From Asterella californica (lineage: Eukaryota > Streptophyta > Marchantiopsida > Marchantiales > Aytoniaceae), in NCBI GenBank assembly GCA_036924285.1, contig JAYKYS010000009.1:23788001-23852000 (forward strand): 64,000 bases of DNA, read 5' to 3'. The notes beneath the pieces were generated by a model that was not told the DNA's origin, did no database searches, and saw nothing but the letters and a program-made list of their open reading frames with translations. A program made the translations under genes and the position numbers. Of this stretch, positions 10,487-22,620 are shown piece after piece. Positions within the stretch are counted from its first letter, which is position 1, and each line of letters starts with the position of its first letter.

Positions 10487-12452
10487 AACTCATGCACGGA
10501 TTGTAGTCGAGAAAGTAAATACTGCATGAATTCCAAAGTTGAATAAGTTCTAAAATGATGACTTTGAATTCCTCACATCATCCTAGACAAAAAGTGAAAA
10601 AATTATCTGAATTCAATCAAAGATGTCACTTGTTTATAGATTATTAAACAATGATTCTACCTCAAAGTACCAAGAAACAGTCTGAAGATAACATTCATGG
10701 AAAATTATTTAATATTAGATTGGATCTAAAAATATGAAGAAAATAAAACAATAGCTCACAACTCCTAAATAGAGACTCATGGATTCCTCAGTGGCAACTC
10801 CAGATCTTAAGAATCTTAACTGACGTTGATATAAAAACATAAAAACTTTACAAGTGATATAATTCATGTCACTTCTGATTAGTGAATTGTATGAGATAAT
10901 GCTCAAACATACTTGCAGCAAAGAAAAGTAATTGATGAATTTACTTTTTTGGTTTGTGCTATGAAGAAACATAGCACAAACTAAAAAGTCATAAAAATAT
11001 GAATAGACGTCAATAGACAATCAATAGTATTAAGATGCAAGAATTAATGTGTGGTCATTGACACTAGAAAGCATGAAAAGCACCCTAATTGAGATGTTTT
11101 GCTATGTCAAGTTTACTCTCAATTTCAACCAAAACTGAAGAAATGATCAATAACAAAAAATACTAGTGGTTATAATCTTTGATTGTGTTTTTGAAGATCA
11201 AAATGATTTTTTATGCTCAAATATGTTGACTAGCTCCTTTGGAACTGCATTGTGCAGAATGCTCGAATTGCAATACAAGGCATTTTCAGTCAATTTGGAG
11301 CATATTTGGATAAATTATGGTGTGCACAATCGATTTGACATGTGATGATGTATATCCACAATTTCTTGTATAGTTATGGATACGTGATAGAATGAAGTTT
11401 TCTTGTGGATTATTTTATGCATGTGCGTGAATTTGCTTGGTTACCGAAAGACACTTTCTTATTTTTATTTAGTAGTGAAGTTGCGAGTAGTAGTTTTATC
11501 CAAGTAGAAAAATATAGACGAGGAAAAATTAGAATTTTTGAACACACAAAGTAATGTAAATTACAAAATTTGACTAGATACCGATATTTCTCAAAGTTAT
11601 CATATGTCATCATCGAAGTCAACTCAAAACTCGAGTTTCCACGTGAAATATACCTTCTGCCGAATTCAAATAGATTTTGAGGTATATGCACAAAAGTAAC
11701 TGCAGAATTTATGAGGATTTACATTATTTACTTTTGAGTCTTTCTTGAAACTCTAAAGATTGTTCTAAGTTTTTGTTTCGCTTAGTGAGTACAAGGTTGT
11801 TGTTAGCGCATGTTCTCCTCATATGCTGAACTCTGGAGGTACTTGGAGGAGTTACATTATCCAGATGGATTGGATGTTGAAGGAAGGGTTGTCTTATAAC
11901 ATAAGGTAACCTCTTAAATCACTGTGAGAGGAGTATATTTTAAGTTGAGACCAAATGATAGACTTCGGAGGTGTTTGACCGAGAAAATCATTTTGGATAA
12001 ATCAGACAACACCTACCGAACGATGTTCATCATTCATCCATGTGGTTCGTAGTCATGTTCATCCCAAAAGTTTACTCAAAATGATCATTATTTGATGTCA
12101 TTCGTGCTACTTGCTAGTTTGATGCTGAAAATAACTTCTAAGTTAAATTTAAATCTCTTCTGACATAAAAATTCACACCTAGAGCAATCCATGTGATAAT
12201 TCTAGTTTTGTTGGATTCATCGCAGTTGATAGTTTTGAGTGGTGTGTTCAAATCAATGGTCTAGGAGAAAGTTTGGAAGATCAGTTCTTAATGGCTCACA
12301 TACTTAGTCATTTTATGGTTCTAATAACTCACTATGTGGAGAAGAACTTAAGAGTTTAGAGAGAGAGAGTCAATTGAGGAAAATAAGTGAGGAAGCCATC
12401 ACTTGACTGCAGTATTCCTCAACAAAGTTCTTCACAATCCACGCACGATGAT
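10487..12452. other. AT-rich DNA without a recognised gene
   Basis: Two minus-strand open frames of about 100 codons (10,715-11,020 and 11,410-11,691) have no recognisable motif and the composition of AT-rich chance frames. I make no gene call here. Confidence 0.35.
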
Positions 12453-12483
12453 TGATCTTCTGTCATCTCTTGACAGAAGATCA
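12453..12483. other. Perfect 13-bp stem with 5-nt loop
   Basis: TGATCTTCTGTCA at 12,453-12,465 is followed by a TCTCT loop and then by its exact reverse complement at 12,471-12,483. No U-run follows, and this is plant-like DNA, so a bacterial-style terminator is not proposed. It may be a foldback remnant. Confidence 0.6.
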
Positions 12484-12589
12484 CTTCGAAAGGAACGTTG
12501 GTTGGGAAGTTGAGGGTCATTCACTCATCAAAGTAATATGTACACAATAATGTCTCAATTCTCTCCGTATGTGACAATCGACGAGATCA

Positions 12590-12745
12590 CCAAGTAAGAA
12601 ATCGAGACAAATGGATGCTAGAGTCGAGATAAAAATTGATTGACTGAGTAGTGAGAGCATAAGAATTTTACCGAGTTTGTTCAAGGTTTTACCGTATCTC
12701 TCTACAACTAGATATGCCATGTATTCCTAGACCCTATCTCCTATA
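12590..12745 (+). repeat. LTR or leader fragment related to 33,995-34,130
   Basis: About 150 bases match the right end of the insert in copia D at moderate identity. Landmarks are GAGACAAATnGAT, AGAGTCGAG, CGTATCTCTCTACAACTAGATA and CATGTnTTCC. In the other copy the block ATATCAGAGTCGAGC resembles a copia primer-binding site (TATCAGAGC). This suggests a leader region just inside a 5' LTR. Confidence 0.4.
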
Positions 12746-13115
12746 ATCTGTGTGATTTCTCCACGGCTAATTGTTTCATTTGACCATCTCTTCAAAGCAT
12801 TGAATTCATTTGATATTTATTATAACTAGTAATTGAAAAATCTATATACAGAAAATATTACTAAATATAAAGAATTATATTTTGCACTTTCGTACAATTT
12901 GTAGTCTTGCTTTAGTATTGTTTTGAGTTTGTTTGAAAGACTGTTGAGTTTGGAGTAAGTTCTCATGAATCAAGGATGACAATATATTATACACGAGTCT
13001 AACATTTGAATCATGTGAATTCAAATTGACACGAATCACGGTTCTCATTTGTTTACAGTAAAAAGTGCAAGTACAATACTTCAATTTTCTATCCAGTTTT
13101 AACTAACATCAATCA

Positions 13116-13352
13116 TTAATCTATAATTACATCCTCATATTTAAAGTTGTAAATAGAATCAGATGAAGAGGAACATGCACCTGCATAAGCTCTAGGAGTT
13201 CCATCAATAAGTAACCCGACAAGAAACTGTTGACTTAAGGTGGAAAACAAATCAACGAGTGCAACCTTACTATGCTCCATAGTTAACCTGCATAGATAAC
13301 AAATACAACATGATATTAAAATTATATTAACTTTCTTTTGATAAAAATGCAA
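13116..13352 (-). other. Exon-like open frame of unknown identity
   Basis: On the minus strand a TTATCTATGCAG acceptor-like sequence precedes an open stretch encoding MEHSKVALVDLFSTLSQQF and onward. Its amino-acid mix is balanced and unlike the AT-driven frames around it. A possible donor (GCAG followed by GTGCATG) lies about 120 bases further on. I do not recognise the peptide. It could be a single exon of a decayed host gene or a chance frame. Confidence 0.25.
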
Positions 13353-13855
13353 AGAATGTCAATATTTCTATTGAACATAAAGATATGGTGATTATGTTGG
13401 GATGGAGGTGACTCTTGTAGTTGATATGACGATTCTTTTGAATCCTGTCACTACTCTTTTTTCACTCAAAGAGATGTCTCATTCTTCGGATCCCAAGAAT
13501 CAAAAGCAGACTCAAGAATGAAGACTTCTATTTCAAACAAAGTGAAATATTGAAGAGCAAAGGTGACGCATGAATATCTAGAAGATAAAAAAGATAATCG
13601 TAAAAGGATTGCGTTGCAAGTTTTATGGATATAATCTAACGAGGTTGACCACTCGGCATGCGGATATGTGAGATGCAGCATGCACAACTCTCCATCGAAA
13701 TCGACGAATAGAACCATTAGAACCCTAGTATGAGTCTGTCAAACCCCACGCAAGAGAATGTTTTATAAGTACAATAGAGGTCGTCGTGAGAACATATCTA
13801 CGCAGTTGAAAGTATATATATCAAAGACAATTGCAGTATATATATAGAAACAAGA

Positions 13856-14466
13856 ACTCTCAATCATTGAGAGTCCCTCCTTTATTAAGATAATCGAACT
13901 TAAGGTGTTAAATGTATACAGAAGATACGTACGGTGTTCTATCCCGTTCAACCTTGAACTCTAAACTTAACCGCTATGACTATTTTCCCCCAAGTAAAAA
14001 AGAAATTCCAATCACTAGAAACTCTAGACCATGGTTTGTTTGTCACGGAGTATCGGACCTGCAGTAAGAACTCTCAATGATTAAGATTTCTCATTTTCGA
14101 AGAAGAAAAGTAGGTAAGACCTTTCAATCATTGGGAGTTGTAGATCATATATATCTCTCTCTGCATGTGATAAATGTAGAGCTACCAAATTGTAAAAAAT
14201 CTTTTTCGTAGTGATAGCAAAATAAATGTAGAATAAATCCACACATAATAAATATTTAGTCAATAATTGAAACTACGTCCACAATTAGTAGTAAAATTCT
14301 CCATCTAATTATGAGTTTAATATGCTCTATAACAAGGAAGAGCATTTGTAATTTTTATTGAATATAGAGACTATATGGATGATTAAGAAAATTTTGTTTG
14401 GTTGATCACTCTCGACGATCGAGAGTTCTTTTTCTTTTTCAGTTTAGTCTCGGTGATTGAGAGTTT
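13856..14466. repeat. Short palindrome cluster, left part
   Basis: Imperfect copies of a 19-21 base palindrome, consensus AACTCTCAATSATYGAGAGTT, occur at 13,856-13,874 (perfect 9+1+9), 14,069-14,089, 14,120-14,140, 14,407-14,428 and 14,446-14,466. The spacing is irregular and the DNA between copies is AT-rich and not repeated. The cluster continues at 16,155-16,748 beyond an inserted LTR. Confidence 0.65.
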
Positions 14467-14836
14467 AAGGAGTCAAAATCTCGAATACAGGAAAAACGTA
14501 AAATTAAGTCTTGGTGATCTAATGATTTGTTTGTAAACGCTAAATTCTTTTACAATGTATTGAAGTCTCTGTCCTTGAAAGTTGTCCTTGAAAGTTGTTG
14601 GTTTGGTAAAAATTTAGTAGACTTTTTAAAAGGAGTTGTTAGTTCAGTCCAAATTCTTGTTAAATTAACATGTCATTTCACAAAATCAGAACTTGTGATG
14701 TCAAGAGTTATATGTTATAGATTAAAAATGAATAAATTTTCTATAAATTACAAATTATAATGTTTTATTAAACATTTGATAAATTTTGATCATCAAGAAT
14801 ACCTCCAGTTTTAATTATTTAATTGTTCTTATGTAT

Positions 14837-15967
14837 TGTCGCGACCCTCATCTCAAGATCGAGCGCAGATGCGAACAACATAACCTAGTGGACTTGCGTT
14901 AGGTTGTGAACGCTGCGAGTAGGTCTTAACGGCTTGACCGAGAAGTCAAGAACAGATGAACCATAAGTGGATCTCTGAATCATATGGAACATTGGGTTAG
15001 GACATAAAGGCCTACCATAAGATGACCTCAGACGAACGCTGACCTAAGGAGGTAAGTCTAGAAATGGATAAAAACATATGTTTGAGATATAGGTCTGAGA
15101 CGTGGGTCTAAGACGTGAGATCGAGACATGAGTCTGACGCACACGGACTGTGGTTCGGACGCTGATCCGAACCACAAGGTCCAAGTTTGGCGTTGGATCA
15201 TGATTTCTTGGAAAAATCTCAAATGTTGGAACTCCAGTCGTGAAGGAGCTCCATGTAAGATCTCGAGGCGAGTAAGGAATCATTAGGAAGGCCTCGACGA
15301 GAGCTTTCCAGTGATATGAAGAACTCCTCGAACCGACCTCAGAGTTGAAAATTATGACCGACCCCTTGATCGGATTGTGGTATTATTTTCAGGGATCAAA
15401 GAGGAGGGCGGTGCTGCCGATCCCCAGAAGTATATATGAAGGGGGGCTCGATGCTTGGGTGGGCCATGACGAGTCACCCAACCCCAGGGTTCAGCGGATG
15501 GACTCTAGGGACATGAGGTGATGGTTGAACCAGTACCAAGGTTCCGGTCCAGACTTGGATGTCTGGACTTAAGAATGACCCAAGGGCTGAGGCAAGACTA
15601 AGGATCGAGACGGCAGGTTAGACCACCATTGGGGAGCCTAGACCTAGACGTACATCACGGGCGGTTGGACCGCTAGGTGTGCTGGAGGTACCGTTTAGGA
15701 CCGTGGACTTTATGGGAAGTCCGCCCCAAGTCATGTTGTGATTTGCTCCTGTTTTGAGATCGACCTAGCCAGGTCTACATCGAGACTTCGAGAATGTTAA
15801 ACTTGAGAGTTAGGGAGACGGTCTGACTCCGGACCGGACCAAACGAGATTAAGGTAAGTGGTGTATGTACCTAACTTGTGAGTGGGATTTACAGATTAGC
15901 GTTGTGAGTTCCGTGATCTATTGAGCAAGAGCTTCCGCTGGCACAACAAGACGGTAGATGCACGAAA
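14837..15967 (+). mobile_element. Solo LTR of Ty3 family G
   Basis: This GC-richer block of about 1.13 kb stands out from its AT-rich surroundings. It starts TGTCGCGACCCTC, is matched at its left end by 52,992-53,480 (start of Ty3 element G2) and at its right end by the reverse complement of about 63,170-63,515. Together these make it a full-length LTR. No gag or pol lies beside it, so it is probably a solo LTR left by recombination. A 5-bp TGTAT is present on both sides (14,832-14,836 and 15,968-15,972) and may be the target duplication, but the right boundary is uncertain by a few bases. Confidence 0.65.
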
Positions 15968-16154
15968 TGTATAACATCAATGAGTACTCTTTATGATCAA
16001 AAGTCTCTTATCTAGAGTTGTATAGGTTTCATATAGTTTTTCTAGTGTATAAAATTTTCTATATATTTATTCTCTCAAGAATCGGAAGAAAAAATAATAA
16101 TTTTTTACTACTTGTTTTGTAAAGTAAGATCAATATTCTATTATGAGAATAAGT

Positions 16155-16748
16155 AACTCCCAATCATCGAAACTGACGAAGAAAATACTGTTAGTAATCA
16201 GCAATTGATATCTGGAAAACATTTTTTATATCTGGAAAATTTTACTGACATCCGGAGATAGATATTGATAAGTATAACTATCCAAGTTATAGTTATCGAA
16301 TTCTATATCTATCTTCTGTTTTTGACTTGATAATAAGAGATTTTTCTTAAGATCAGTCCCTAACTACTGATAGACTACTCAAAACTGCAGAAACAAATCA
16401 TTACATCGTGACAAACTCTAAATTCTGATTCTCAACAAATGGCTAAGTTTATACTTTGTCAAAGTCTCAATGATTCGTAGTTTCTATTATGTTGCTATGC
16501 TCCATGACGGCTCAGTGGTCCACAACTCCCAATGATCGAGATTTCTAAATACTTGGGAAAATAATCACAACAGATTTGTTTTACTTAGTAAAAAATGAGA
16601 ACTCTCAATCACTGAGTTCTTATTGCATCACCTATGCTCCCTTTGAGAGATTATGATCCATAACTCATGATGATTGAAAGTTTCCAAAAAATCCAAGACT
16701 ACTATGTCTCTACCTCATGAAAAATGATCACTCTCAATCACTGAGAGA
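16155..16748. repeat. Short palindrome cluster, right part
   Basis: Further copies of the 13,856-14,466 palindrome lie at 16,155-16,174, 16,463-16,483, 16,524-16,544, 16,600-16,620, 16,662-16,683 and 16,729-16,748. The best is CACTCTCAATCACTGAGAGA. Together with the left part there are at least eleven copies in 2.9 kb, interrupted only by the family-G LTR. Confidence 0.6.
16190..16380 (+). repeat. Right copy of a long-range direct repeat
   Basis: This is the partner of 8,737-8,932. The clearest shared part is AAGTATAACTATCCAAGTTA followed by AGTTATCGA, and the shared end TGATAGACTACTC. It overlaps the palindrome cluster, so the two repeat types may belong to the same old element. Confidence 0.45.
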
Positions 16749-17316
16749 TCGTATTGCATCCTTGATGCTCATGACTGACTATGGCATGAAACCAAAGAAT
16801 TGGGAAAATCCAGCATAGGACTGTTCACATTTTTATTGAGTGTGGAAGTACTCTAGATGTTGCTTGAACTCAAGTACATAGTGTAGATAAATAAAGAGAT
16901 CTCAAACTGAGAGTATAGAGTTACGCTGAGAGCCTACCATATGGAGATACCCTTTGGACATGGATATGTAGACGATAACATAGACTTTTGATTGCGAGAT
17001 GCTCATGAGATGAGATTTCGAGGAGAGTATGTTCGTTGAGTAGGTCAGTAAGGTTCCACGACATGAAACTGATTTCTAAGTATTTGCATGGATTTTTGGT
17101 ATGTATAAGGAGAGATCTAGGAAATTGTCCTTCTGGAGATAGTTTTGATATATAATACATATTACATGAACCGCTTGTTAAAAAACTCAATCTCTAGGTT
17201 GTCTTGATCTCCAACAAAAAGAAATCTTTCTTTGGTTCGCATGGTAAGATTTCTGGATCCTCTTCATGACAGTCTACTTGAATCATACTTGCTGCTGACA
17301 CAATTATGACAGTAGC
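16749..17316. other. AT-rich DNA without a recognised gene
   Basis: One 89-codon minus-strand open frame (16,921-17,190) has no motif that I recognise. Nothing else is visible before repeat E copy 2 begins. Confidence 0.35.
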
Positions 17317-18212
17317 ATCTGGATCTTTTTTTCTAGAATCCACTTCACATCAAGCTTCATGGCATCCACCTTGACCACTTTCGACAATGGCTAGTTTCGT
17401 ATTTTGATGATGAATTCATGAGGAGAGTGATGGACTTATTGTTACATGAGATCTAACGGTGTACATCTTGTTGTGACGAAGAATGGATCTCAGCTATCCA
17501 ATCAACGTTCTTTTTAACATTTGGATCGATATTTGATGTCATTGTATACTAAAGATCAATCATGGAGCATGGATCGTGAAGAACTTTGGGGAAGAATATT
17601 TCAATCGAGTGATAGCTTCACCATTTTTTGTCGTACTTTTTATTATAGATCATTTCTAGGTTGTAATATTGATTCTCTATTAATCAGCAACTAGTTGAGC
17701 GGTTCAGCGTATTTACGTTCTGTAAAGAATCTTTCAATATGTCTTAAGGATTTTTATGACTTTTTCTAGTCTTATTGGTGTATAGTGTTTCTTAGGTGTT
17801 ACAAGTCGTTATAGTGCAAAAAATTGAGTGAAGAAAAAACAAAATTAGAGCTCTTTTTGCTCTCACTGGTCTACTTTGGACCAATGGTATTGTAGCTATT
17901 CTTCACGATGTTTTTGTGGTTTCAGGAGGCTTTGGATGTCCATTCAAAGAAGCTCTCGACCAGAGCTACAATATGGGCTGAAGAATTGAGTGATTTCATG
18001 GAGGATTGAGGGCACTATGATCAATTCAATGGAGGGTGAAATTTGTACCCATTGTTATGTTTTGTTCAAGCCACATACCTCTACACAGCCATATACCCAT
18101 TGTACTCCTAGACAGAAAAACATGTTCTCCTCCCAAGTTCAAGAACACAACAACATAACCCTTCCAAAATACTTTTTTGCAATATTGATAAGATGAAAAC
18201 ATACTTCTTTAG
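17317..18212 (+). repeat. Dispersed repeat family E, copy 2
   Basis: It is nearly identical to 5,326-6,303. Relative to that copy it lacks about 16 bases after CTTGATTGTTACAT-type sequence near 17,437, about 16 bases near 17,950 and about 38 bases near 18,125. The high identity shows recent movement or duplication. Both copies end at the same base, so the right boundary of the unit is real, whereas the left boundary differs between copies. Confidence 0.75.
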
Positions 18213-19794
18213 TCTGAGCTACAACCTTCATATCTTTGGTCCTTTGTCCTAGCACATGAAAAACTTCTTCACGCACGGAGACTTTTTCAGAAATCTCATC
18301 CAAACTTGCTCTCAGCTTTGACATCACAGCAGACAAGGTCGTTGAAAACACTTCGACACGACACCAGTTTCATCTCCAACAAACACCTACAAATCATACT
18401 ATGGTTGGGTCAAAGTCTCATTCACCAACTCACGTGTAGAAACCCCTCAAAACTTACAGTCAATTTTGGAGACTTGTAGTTTTCTCCTCGTAACTCCAAA
18501 ACATGTGAAACTGATGATGTCAGAAAGATGTCAAAGATGTCAGCTTCATCTAGTATACCCTCTCAAAGTAGTAGTTTGAAAAGCTTCCTCACGCATGGAA
18601 GCTTTTGCCAAAAACTCTAAGAAAGTATTCAAACTTCAAACCTCTGCAGTTTCATCCTTAATAATCCAAATCTTGTGTTTTTTTGCAGCACTGCAAAGCT
18701 AGCAAAACAAGCTTTTCGATGAGACCATTTTCACTACCAACTGATACTTGTAGCCAACATTGTAGCCAGAATGCTTCCACGTGCCCGGAGGATTTTCTCC
18801 GACCTCAAATAAACCTTAAATCCTAACAGTAAACTTAAACTTACATACCTTTGTCATGCTAGCTCCAAACGAGGTGTTTTTGGTATCAATGGAAAGCTCT
18901 TGAGAATAGCTATCCAAAAAGATCATCAAATTGAGCTTCTTACAAGGAGTAATATCCATCAAAAGTCTGTGATCAACCCCCAAGAATAAAAGCTTTCATG
19001 TGCACAAAGGTTAGATTACCGGCGGAAGGACAAGCAATGGACAAGGGTGAGCTTGTTGCATATAGTCACAACCATATATTGGAAAGGTAACGGTTGTAAA
19101 GAGAGGTTGGGAGGAGGTTAGAGGAGTTGGTTAATAAATCACGATGGTTTACAGAGAAAAATCAGAGTGAGAATTGTACATGGTGGTTGGAAGGATTATA
19201 TTAACAATGCGATGGTTGGATTTATTACGATGGAGGATATTGATTGGTGGATCACAATGGCTTATAGTTGAAAAAGTCATTGTTGCAGATTTGGAAAGAT
19301 GTTCATATATGATCGAGATGAAAGACGAAGGGTTTCCAACGATTCTGAAAGGAGATTAGGAGGAGCACATTCAAAATGTGATAATTGGATTTATATTACG
19401 GGAGGTTTTTAGTGCTTGTACAAGGGAGGTATGTGATGTCATCAAAGACCAATAGCATGTTGGAGATGAAAGAGATTAGATGAATGATCTCAAGGTTAAA
19501 GATATTTGATGATGGATTGCGATGGCTATGGATGAGAACCATCATTGAGGGTGAGTTTGAAGAGTCAAGAGGATACCATTGTACAATGAGAATATAGTGG
19601 TATATATTTTATGATATATAAAGTATCCAAAATTGATATGTTACTAGTATATTGGAAAATATTTTATATTGTTTTTATCCGAAGAGAAGAAAAAGTGACG
19701 AGATCTAAGAATGAGTGCCGCAAGAAGTTGCAGTATGTGCTTGTCGGATCAACACGAGGAACCAATAATATGAGATAGACGTCTCTGGATGACC
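18213..19794. other. Unrecognised region after repeat E copy 2
   Basis: A 70-codon minus-strand frame (18,139-18,351) begins MFSTTLSAVMSKLRASLDEI and looks like a short amphipathic segment. About 0.3 kb away the same strand encodes a related-looking SMREEAF stretch. I cannot name a family. The stretch at 19,040-19,560 is rich in GATGG and GGTTGGA words but forms no regular array. Confidence 0.3.
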
Positions 19795-19904
19795 TTATCT
19801 TAGAAGGTCATCCAAAGATAATGACCTTCTAAGATAACATTAGAAGGTCTTTCCACCTTCTAAGATAACATTAGAAGGTCTTTCCACCTTCTAATGTTAT
19901 CTTA
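19795..19904. repeat. Tandem hairpin element
   Basis: Two perfect stem-loops lie almost end to end. The first pairs 19,795-19,811 with 19,821-19,837 (17 bp, 9-nt loop). The second pairs 19,861-19,878 with 19,887-19,904 (18 bp, 8-nt loop). Between and within them a 31-bp unit that begins TAAGATAACATTAGAAGG is repeated directly. All arms are built from the word AGAAGGT, so the structure probably grew by duplication of one foldback. It is non-coding. Confidence 0.8.
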
Positions 19905-21726
19905 ATGTAGCTTGATCAAATGCTCACCATGTATTATTGAGATCAGTCGGGTGTTATTGTCACTAAATCCACCGGAACAGAATATGTCATTATCTCTGGA
20001 CTACATATCCGAGCTACACATAAAAAGTTTAGATCTTCGAGATTCTACTTCAAATTCAAATCCTTAGCATCACACAAATTGGTCATAAAGCTAGTTGTAT
20101 TCCTCAGAATTCCAATCTCCTTGAAATAATTTTTGGATTTGAAACTATACGTCAGAAATCAAAAGAAGGTTTTTACTCCAGTTACTACCACTAGCTCCAA
20201 TGCGCACTCCATTCTCCATCATGAGTAAGATCTAGTGCAATCCTCCTGCAGGTGGAATTCTGGAAAAGCACACTGGCCATGCTCAAGAAATTCCTCTCTT
20301 GTTCCAACTTCACGTTACCATCCAAAAATCAGAAGAAGAGAAAACAAAGAAGACCAAATAGTGTTCTCAGGTTTGAAGGTAATACCACCATGTGGCCTTA
20401 TGAGAGCTATTGATCATCCAGCTGATGAAGCAACAAAAATAGGTGATGGTACTTACTGTGAACCACCTTATACTTATTTAAGATATGGTGATATCTTCCG
20501 TTTGTGCATGGGTAATTCTTGCTCCCTGTAATATTTTACCATCTATCAATGCTATGACCTTCTACCGTTTGTTACTGATGTTTATCCATCCATCCTCTCA
20601 ATGTTTCTTCCATGGTCGATCTCAGTACGTTGACACTGATCCCTTTAGTTCAATGATCCTCCTTGGCACAGCTTTGGATTTCTAATCCCAAACCTTTATC
20701 ATGAGAAAATCCTTTTGCTTCCTACTAATCATGATTTGAGAAACTGACTAGAGGAAAGAAGGTGAGCCGGACCTGACTACAAACTATAAAATCTGTCTCA
20801 GGTGAAAGAACAAAGATTGTATTTCTATAGCTTAGGGTGCTTCTATACTTCCCTCATGACTCCTCTCTGGACCGGGACATCCTCCCATGAGTAAGCTCTA
20901 GTATGGCCGAGCCTTTACTTCCAATCTACTATCAGAATGATTATAGAGGTCCTCAAAATTTCCAGAAAAAAATCCATAAATCCATTTGCTTTGAATTTTC
21001 TTAAACATTTCCAAGAAAATTCTAAATCCTCATCTCTTACCCCTACTCATACTTATTTGTCATAGAAAATAAGAATAAAAAATAACCAAAACATCATAAG
21101 AACAAGAAATGAGCAACATGAGTGCACCACAGAGACCACAAGCCAAACTACTCAAACTCCTTATCGTTGTTACATATGGAATACTTCACTGTGCTTATAA
21201 CATAGTAAGAAATGACAAGGATGGAAACGACTGTAGTAGCAAGCGTGGGCCGTCTCTTACGAGCCAGAGTAGTAGCGAATCCAGTGGTCAGATGAGAATG
21301 TGTGTATCGAATGAAGAACCAAACGCCAAAGCGTAATCAGCGAGAAATGTGACGTCCTGTTAGTAAAGAGCTATGAGCAGTAGAGTTTCCAAGTCTGACG
21401 TCAATATGGAACCAAAAATAAGAAGTAGAGTTGTCCGTTGGAGGAGCTAGTAGTAGTGACCGTGGTCTTCATTGTGCAATGATAAGCATGACAAAAGTTA
21501 GTTGGACAATATCCTTGTTATTTGTTTCCATTACTAGGAGTGAGCGGTGCAACAAATGAATAGGTGTGATATGTCCTCTTGGTTTAGACATGTGCGGAAT
21601 GAGGAATAATTTGAGTTCTATTACCAAGATGGAAGCCATGATGCAATACTCGTCATAGAAATATTACATCGAGTCGATGGAGAGTTGATGATCATATGAA
21701 CTGCATAAATGCTCACATGTCGACCA
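19905..21726. other. Region with unrecognised open frames
   Basis: A 98-codon plus-strand frame at 20,235-20,531 ends with PCGLMRAIDHPADEATKIGD and further hydrophilic and aromatic residues. It has no family that I recognise. A second frame at 21,109-21,336 (75 codons) begins MSNMSAPQRPQAKLLKLLIV. Neither has visible splice context or a partner exon. I make no gene call. Confidence 0.3.
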
Positions 21727-22620
21727 AGAGCAATCCAAGTTCTATTTTTACGCATAAGAGAAGACCGTATGTGGATTAGATTGTTGGTTTGGATGTGGTG
21801 AACAAGTTTGAGCCACAGGGAGTCGATTTATGTCAGTTTTTTACTTCTTGCGACTAAATTTCTTGCGTGATTTTGCGAGGAGAACTCCAAATGGCTTGTT
21901 TGGAGTCTGGTTGGAATCAAGGTAGCCAGATCTACCTATCAAGAAAGATAGATGATAGATCAGGCTATTCGTTTGGACGGTGTGTATGGATTTAGGCAGC
22001 AAGAAAAAAGTTTTAAGATGTTGGTAACTTGCGACAAAAAATTGTTCATATCTTGGGTGCTGGGTTTCGGATCTGAAGGTTCTTGGAACCAACAGAGTCA
22101 GGAAGGAAGACCTATCGACATCTGAAGAGAACTGGTGAAAGAAGAAAGTTCTTAGATAGACCTTCTTTGGTTCTTTCGCTATGATTTTTGTCCTTTTGGA
22201 TTTGTTAGAGTTCTAGTTGGTTATGTACGACTTGTGGTAGCTAGTAATAGCTAAGGGCTTGTACATGGGTGTTGTTTGGATCTAGGCTTAAATCGTGCGA
22301 TACTGATGCAAAATTTTTTGTTAACAAAGGGGTGTTTCCTTTGCTTTGAGCTACGCTTGGATAGTTTTGGGTCTAGGTTGAGATTGAAAGACTTGTTTTA
22401 GGAGGTCGTGTGCAGATTACATACCACTCGTGTCTGTTTCTCAGTTTTGTGTTCTTAGAGAAAAAGAAACAGGAGTGTATATAAAGTGAGAGATGTTATA
22501 TCTAGTGAAGTTGTTCTCATGATTGTTTTTCTCTTTCTTGTCTGTGTTCAGCACACAATATTTCCACAGCCATAAACCTCGCACTTTCCTAGACAAACTT
22601 TACGTAAAATCTGATACGAT
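21727..22620 (+). mobile_element. 5' LTR of Ty3 element B
   Basis: It matches 30,018-30,826 and 3,719-4,640. It shares ACGCATAAGAGAAGACCGTA, a TTTGAGCCACAGGGAGTCGA-type segment and an end at GATACGATACGG. A gag remnant of the same element type follows 310 bases downstream, which makes this the 5' LTR. Its first 30-40 bases are poorly conserved. The sequence right after the end (GGTGATGAACTCGACATG) would be the primer-binding region, but I cannot assign a tRNA. Confidence 0.65.

Noticed and set aside
12453..12483. Rho-independent terminator
   Set aside because: A good hairpin but no T-run and no gene upstream; the window is eukaryotic.
13856..16748. CRISPR-like array
   Set aside because: The palindromes are imperfect, irregularly spaced by 30-300 bases, and lie in plant-like DNA with no cas genes.
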